DNA from: Epiperipatus broadwayi
Lineage: Eukaryota; Onychophora; Udeonychophora; Euonychophora; Peripatidae
DNA: 64,000 bases
Assembly (NCBI GenBank): GCA_028023455.1
Contig: JAQFVV010012398.1
Location: 3,744,682-3,808,681 of the forward strand
Direction of reading: 5' to 3'
In this document: piece by piece, positions 58,405 to 64,000 of the stretch
Position numbering within the stretch: the stretch's first letter is position 1
Layout: each line of letters begins with the position of its first letter
The notes under the pieces: generated by a model
Databases searched by the model: none
What the model was told of the DNA's origin: nothing
What the model saw: only the letters and a program-made list of their open reading frames with translations
Program-made: the position numbers and the translations under genes

Positions 58405-58526
58405 GAGTAGGCACTAGATAGGGATTTTATGCACAAGCTTTCTGGCATACATTGATTACTCTGGATTGTACTGAGTGGCACTACTGTATGGAAAATTTTG
58501 CCTGTTTTAATAACATTTAATAATAT

Positions 58527-61500
58527 ATAGGTAATCACATTAAGAATTTTAATATCAATAGTCAATATTGTTATTATTATTAATATTATTATTATATTAA
58601 TAATAATAATAAATAGTAAGTAATTAACCCTTTATATATGCACTGTACAGTTATATTAAATCAACATTGTTTTTCTTAAATGTGAGGAAACTCTTGAGCC
58701 AAAACATAAAATAGAGACTTTAAAAAGATAAAAGTAGTCTTTTTATCTTTATACCAAAATTCAATTATGTAGGACAATCTTAAGTATTGTGAAATGAGAG
58801 CATGAAGATTTTATATTTTATTTTTCACTTTACTTCCATGTTCTTTATTACATATTCAACAAAATCAATATTTATTTAATATAACAGTACAATGCATGTA
58901 TGTGTAAAAGGTTGATTACTCTCTGTTTGAAATTGCAGTTTAAAATGGCACTAGTAAATCTATCAGTCAATTAAATTAGTATTGTTATAAATAGATTTGG
59001 GATATTTTTGAAATAATATTAAATTTTTTGACTTTATCAAGGTATTTTTCATCTCAACTCTACTACACTGCCATCAACTACCAACATATAATTACAATAT
59101 AATGGAGTTGAGATGAGAGAGATATTAATAAAAATCAAAACATTGAAGAAATTGTGTTGAAATGTATTGTATTAAAACAATGAACAATTTTATAACATCA
59201 TTTTATCAAGAAACTTGATATTTTTACACAAGTCTTTGACTGTTAAGAGTAATTGTTTAATTTTACATATTTTTTTTATTACAGCCATTAATTTTGTGGG
59301 ATTTCTTATTATTGTTGAATAAATAGTGACAATATAAAATATTCATTTGAATTAAAGTGTCAATCAGACAGTAGAAAGAATTTTCTTATAAGGATAATCT
59401 GTTATAACTCAAATTTTATATTATTTTTTAAGAATTTGGCAGTGTTCAATGGTATCTATATTTCAAGTCTCATTTTTTTCAGCATTATAATGATGCTGCA
59501 GTTGTTTTAAAGCATATGTATAACTTATATTATAGTGTGTGATGGTTTGTAGCTTTTCTCATCTATGAGGTTATGATTTTAATTTTAATGTATTAATTTT
59601 TTTAAAAATCTAAAGATGTCAGCATTATACAGACTTTTGTGTGTGATTGACCACACCTTCTATTGTTATAATAAAGCTATGGAGGATATGCTTAGAAATG
59701 AGATGTGATTGGCTGATGTTTTATATTATTTTATCTTAGGCCTAAATAAGACAAAAAATGTAATTTTCAGTAATTGTTAATGATTATAATACAATCTTTT
59801 TTATAAAAGACTTGTTATTAAACCCAAAACTACCAAACTGGTAGGAGATTGCCTTTGAAAACATTTTATTTTTAAAAACTGCTATTAGAAAGTTTGTTAT
59901 GAGAACAAGAAGCTTCCTCTAGTGGCTAAAAAAAATTGCTTTTATGAAAATTTTAACAAAAATATTTTAGAACTTTTTTGTTTCTTTGATGATAACTAAT
60001 TATAAATATGTCATTTTTTAAATAACAGAATTAATATCTAATATTTTATTATTCTAACTTTTTTAATAGATAATGTGCAACCAAAGACCATTTACTTCTT
60101 TGTTATTGATAAGAATTTCATTTAGATATTTATTTTCATAATTTAAAAAAAAATTAAAATTAATTTTTTTTCAATTGCAACTATTAGAAGGCTTAAATAT
60201 ATATGTTATAAAATAGAAATTAGTAATATAATAAACAAAAAAGATTTAATTGCAGAGTAAATGCTGAATGAATTAAAGTAAAGAATTTTTTAATTTTTTT
60301 CTAATAATTCTTTTCATCAAATATTTATCCATAGTTACTGATAAAATTATATGCAGACTTAATAATTGTCAAATAAATTATTCTTTAAATTGTCTGTGAT
60401 AAGTGTTTTCTACATTCTGTGTGATTTAATTAAATAGGAGAGTGGTGGAGTTTGGAGATGAAGGTTCATGTCTCAATTCTATTACATCTGGTACATAAAG
60501 TTTTTGTAGACTTCTGAGCAGGAAATTTTGATTTTTTTTAATGATTTCTAGGAATAAAATCAATTTTATTTCTTTTTACTTGGTTAATAGTACTATGAGT
60601 CTGACAATGTTTTGCCAAAAGTGGCTCAGTGCAATTAATTAATGTTTATTATTTATACATTTTCATCTGAACTTGAAGTCAATGAGGGCTTTAGAATTAC
60701 ATATTGTTATAAAAAGAGAATGACTTCAAATTCTGATGAGAAGACATAAATAATAATGTTGAGATTTGTATAAATTAGTAATAAACAAATAATTAGTTGA
60801 TCTGATTTTAGACTGGTCATGTGACAATTCAGTACAAAAGTGACCTGCTAAGTACAATTAGCCAATAATATTCATTACATGATTTATAAACTACATGTGC
60901 CTTTTGACAAGGATTCTGCCAAACTGGAGTAATCAACTTTGACAAATTAATGAACAAACAAAAAAAATAACAAAATACTATTTTTTAAAAATAAATAGTT
61001 ATTTATCCCTCAGAAGATAATAATACATTTTTAAATAGTCCACTATAGGGCAATGGCCATTCCAATTTTTCACAAGTACTATGGTGTCCTGAAGTAATGG
61101 ACAACATTGACAAGCCTGATCCTAATGAATAAATGTTTTCTGAATTTTCTTTTTATGTAACTAACATAATCAACACAAATTTGCATATCATTAACCTCAT
61201 TAACAAGCTATGATTATGAAGGCTGGACCCTTCGAAAGTGCTAAGCATATTTATTCGTGTTTATTTATTTATTAATTTATATTAATAATGTTATTCTTTT
61301 ATAATGAATCTCTTATCCTTGCAATTTTGGATATTATTGTGATAACAGGATGTGAATAATAATAAATTGCTGTTGATAATAGTTAAATCTTATTTCTTAA
61401 TCATTATATGGTATTGTAAAATTCTTTATGCCATCATTAGGCAAAATTTTTTCATTAAAATATGTATGATTAGGTGGATTAAATATTGGATGACTATTAA

Positions 61501-61621
61501 AATCAATTTTTTTTATTTATTTGCAATATTATTTTGAATCTATTCAAAATTTAAACTGAATGTCTCAGATATGACAAGCTTAAGTAATTGTGATTAGAAG
61601 TTGAAATTATCTTTGAAAAGC
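58527..61621. other. AT-rich region with one foldback relative and a possible LINE tail
   Basis: 58700-58830 resembles the end and inner part of the foldback at 14990 (aaagataaaagtagtctttt). 61035-61120 (gtccactatagggcaatggc) resembles the RTE 3' region at 28843 (gtccactgcaggatgaagg) but is too short to call. A small inverted repeat lies at 59050-59116 (catctcaactc/gagttgagatg). Otherwise no feature. Confidence 0.4.
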
Positions 61622-61900
61622 AGTAGTAATTTTCTCCATGTGGTATTGCTACCCAATGCAAACCATATTAATCAATGTTTGTGTATCAAATTTTCTATTA
61701 GTTCCTACTTATCCATTATCCCAGTCTAATTTCTAGTTTTGGCCTTCACCAATGAAAAGCCTGAACTGAGAGTATTGCAGAAACCTTCCAGCATCCATTG
61801 ATTATTATGGCTTGCACTGGGTGTCTCTATTCTATGGAAAGAGTTGCTATTGTTTAACAGCCCATGTAGGCATAAAAATAGGGATTATGTGATATCTTGA
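61622..61900. mobile_element. Family A element, strongly decayed, head-to-head
   Basis: The minus piece (tctccatgtggtattgctac, then ccagtctaatttctagttt) joins a plus end piece (ccattgattattatggcttg, then tctatggaaagagttgct). The hammerhead is only traceable (gccttcaccaatgaaaagcc). It ends near ggattatgtgat. Confidence 0.6.
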
Positions 61901-62498
61901 TAGGTATTAATTCAGACATAGCAAATTTTCAATCTTGCAGCTAGTCATGTTGACTGTTGTATAATTACATTGAGTTATATAAAGAAATTAGTAAAATTGA
62001 TTAGTTTTTTTTTTTTTATATAATTTGCTAATAATAGATAATTTATTTAAATAAGTGTATTATTTAAATTAATAGTTTAGAAAGTATTTACCCTTTGGAA
62101 TATTTGATGGTGAAAGAGACAGAAAATGTGCATTAATAAGGTGAATTTTATTATTACAATGACAAATGGAAATGTTAAAAAGATGAACAAACTAATCAAA
62201 TATTGATAGTTCTAAAGTAATGCTGTTTATATGAAGAGTGATATAGGCTTGAGAACATATAACTGCTTAATCCATATTGTAGGGATGCATTTGTTGCATA
62301 CTATAACAGAAAGGCCTAGTATTATGTAAATTAAAACATAATTTTTTTCTAATATTTTGACCATTTATTATGGCCTTCATCAAGGGTTAAAAATACAAAA
62401 TATTTATATAAATATACTGCAATATGTTTGAAAAAAAATAGGTGTTATATACTATTAACAATTGTATATAAAGCTACTTTATTTGAAACAAAAATGCT
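61901..62498. other. AT-rich spacer
   Basis: Nothing recognised. Confidence 0.5.
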
Positions 62499-63536
62499 GT
62501 GATGTCAAAGGAGATACAGAATGAGATTTTACTAGCTACAGATAATCTAACTAAACGTCTATCAGAAGTTTACCTTTCATTGCATGGCAAGGTGAGATTA
62601 TTAAACATGAAAATAATGACAAAAATAAATTACTACTTGCCAATAATTAAAATTACTAAATTGTTTATCCAGAAGATTAATACCTTGGCTGCTAGATTGT
62701 TCTGGAAAGGAAAGATTGCTGCTATTAGTATTAAACAAATGCAGCAACACAAGAAACTTAATGGAATGTCATTTCATTCCATCACTTCTATTCAATATCA
62801 GAAATCATTTAATATATTAGTCATATTATCAAATGTCTTCAATTATAATCAAATTACTTTACCAGTTATTCCCACAGACCGACCTCCACCTAGTACTAAG
62901 GATGTAGTAGGTAGGTCACTAGATCTAGTGAAAAAATACATTCCTATTACAAAAAATACTTTTAAAAATAAAATCAAGATATGGGAAGGATACTTCATTA
63001 TTAATCCACCTGGTATACAAATCCAGGGTAAATTAAATATAACAAATCAAAAGATTATTTCTCTTTTCAAATTCTGATACATGGAACCTAAATATCTAGA
63101 TTTTGTTATAAAAATCAATATGCAGGCCATTAGCACTAATTGGTTCCTATCTGCTAGAAGAGGCATATCCAAGTTAGATCCCATATGTCTGTTGTGTAGT
63201 TAGGTGGATGAGACATTTGAACATCTTGTTTACTCTTGCACAGGACTCTGGAGAATTAAAAAAACTATATATGATAATGTTAAGATTGATTACTATTTGA
63301 TCACCTCAATTAAAGACAGTATCAAATCCAGAGTTTTTGCCAATATCAAGCTATCTATTTTTCTGAACTATATAATATGGACAGTGAGGTGTAAGAAGGT
63401 ATTCTGTGGTTTAATCTTTCAAGATGATGAATATTTTTTTAAAAAACTGGTTAAGATCAAGAAACGGGATGAACTTCTCATACCTAAAAGAACATTTCTG
63501 GACACATGGAATTTGATATCTATTAAAGAATAATCA
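62499..63536 (+). pseudogene. Tx1/L1-type LINE, C-terminal end after the reverse transcriptase
   Basis: The first frame (62499-63077, 192 codons) contains SLHGKVRLLNMKIMTKINYY, then ARLFWKGKIA and IQYQKSFNILVIL, which match the thumb-like region after the RT in L1/Tx1-type LINEs. A stop follows, then CLLC (about 63192) and, after another stop, DETFEHLVYSCTGLWR (63204 on), giving the C-x2-C...H-x4-C pattern of the zf-RVT domain. The copy is 5' truncated and carries at least two inactivating stops. The better-preserved long frame suggests it is younger than the RTE relics. Confidence 0.8.
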
Positions 63537-64000
63537 ATAGGTATCAACAACTCTATTGCTTTCAGTGCTTATGATTAGTAGAGTAATAGATATAAAATGT
63601 CAATATGAAATGGGCACCTTCTTCATACTGAAATAGTTGGAGAATGTCATGCCCTGAATAGTATCATATAGATGATTTTAAACTCACTTACTTGGATGCT
63701 TATAAATGAATGAACAGATGCAGAAAATTACAAAGCCTATAAATGGCTGGAAATGAATATCAGTAGTGTCTAATTGAACATTTTCACACTGGTGCAATGA
63801 CAGCCTATGGGTTCTTGGTGAAAATGAATATGGACTTGAATGAATCATTGTTGGAAAGATAATAAAGATGATTAATATTGAGTTTCTAAGCCATATCTGA
63901 TTATAGAACTGTGCCCTTCCAGTATGAAGTGCACATGACATTACAGGTGATCATTGAAATGATTATATAAAGGCAGTTCATGGGCAAAAGTATACTAAGA
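63537..64000. other. Unassigned, less AT-rich end of window
   Basis: Includes the LINE's likely 3' flank. A short plus reading (KAYKWLEMNISSV, about 63738-63775) looks protein-like but is isolated. The 85-codon minus frame at 63684-63941 has no recognised domain. Confidence 0.3.

Larger units (their letters stand above)
57819..58512. mobile_element. Family A element, head-to-head, 14-bp TSD
   Basis: Flanked by acatttaataatat at 57805-57818 and 58513-58526. The minus-strand part (57819 to about 58016) starts cacatgatcaccatttctta and includes a hammerhead. It joins a plus-strand part of about 1.2 units (about 58026-58512, period 406 bp between the tatgg(a) ends at 58081 and 58487) with a second hammerhead. 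The TSD proves a single insertion of the bipolar structure. Confidence 0.9.

Noticed and set aside
61035-61120. Possible RTE 3' tail (minus strand)
   Set aside because: Only about 25 bp resembles the tail at 28843 and no peptide continues; too weak to list as a copy.
63684-63941. 85-codon minus frame and a plus-strand KAYKWLEMNISSV reading
   Set aside because: A faint resemblance to transposon-associated nuclease-like proteins was considered, but no motif could be shown.
1-64000. CRISPR array, operons or bacterial ribosome binding sites
   Set aside because: Composition, LINEs, SINE and hAT relics show a eukaryotic genome; no regular short repeat-spacer array is present.

Overview
This is a very AT-rich invertebrate-type metazoan window, by eye about three quarters or more A+T. 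I cannot recognise any intact host gene. The organism is inferred from the transposons: RTE-clade and Tx1/L1-type LINEs, a ZBED5/SCAND3-like hAT transposase, a Penelope-like element (PLE) end, a tRNA-derived SINE and many foldback repeats. The phylum cannot be fixed from the sequence. Most long open frames are chance or fragments of dead transposons.

The striking content is a set of repeats carrying type I hammerhead ribozymes (HHRs). Family A has units of about 400-460 bp and an ACUAGU stem III. Its loci are 1-510, 2586-3587, 25.2 kb, 26.3-27.5 kb, 39.6-40.15 kb, 57.8-58.5 kb and a decayed one at 61.6 kb. Family B has a unit of about 472 bp and an AUACGUAU-type stem III, at 1.26-1.88, 7.2-7.9, 17.98-18.7 and 19.15-19.6 kb. 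Family C has a unit of about 378 bp and a GCAUC cleavage site, at 28.5, 44.0 and 45.6 kb. A fourth motif lies just after a recognisable PLE C-terminus inside a palindrome at 56.56-57.24 kb. A fifth, decayed one lies in a tRNA-SINE at 40.8 kb. Several copies keep the whole catalytic core, and others show paired changes in the stems. Five insertions of families A and B have target-site duplications (TSDs) of 10-16 bp. Many have a head-to-head layout, a minus-strand piece followed by a plus-strand piece, with both outer ends derived from the same unit end. This resembles retrozyme/PLE biology: RNA units of about 0.4-0.5 kb, self-cleaved by HHRs and mobilised by reverse transcription.

Layout: 1-9 kb holds families A and B plus a 2.9-kb element with minisatellites. 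9.6-13.7 kb has a hAT transposase relic split by about 2.5 kb. 15-21 kb has foldback elements, a degenerate tandem repeat and family B insertions whose empty sites survive in sister copies. 21-28 kb is mostly AT-rich sequence with a minisatellite and family A. 28.8-41.2 kb is a nest of RTE copies, each interrupted by other elements. 42-46 kb has a foldback and family C. 48.2-50.9 kb is a decayed RTE with a perfect 110-bp palindrome. 50.9-56 kb is featureless and rich in T and G on the plus strand. 56-58.5 kb is a foldback/PLE/family A cluster. 62.5-63.5 kb is the 3' end of a Tx1/L1-type LINE.

All coordinates, pairings and translations were worked out by eye. Alignments between old repeats are approximate.
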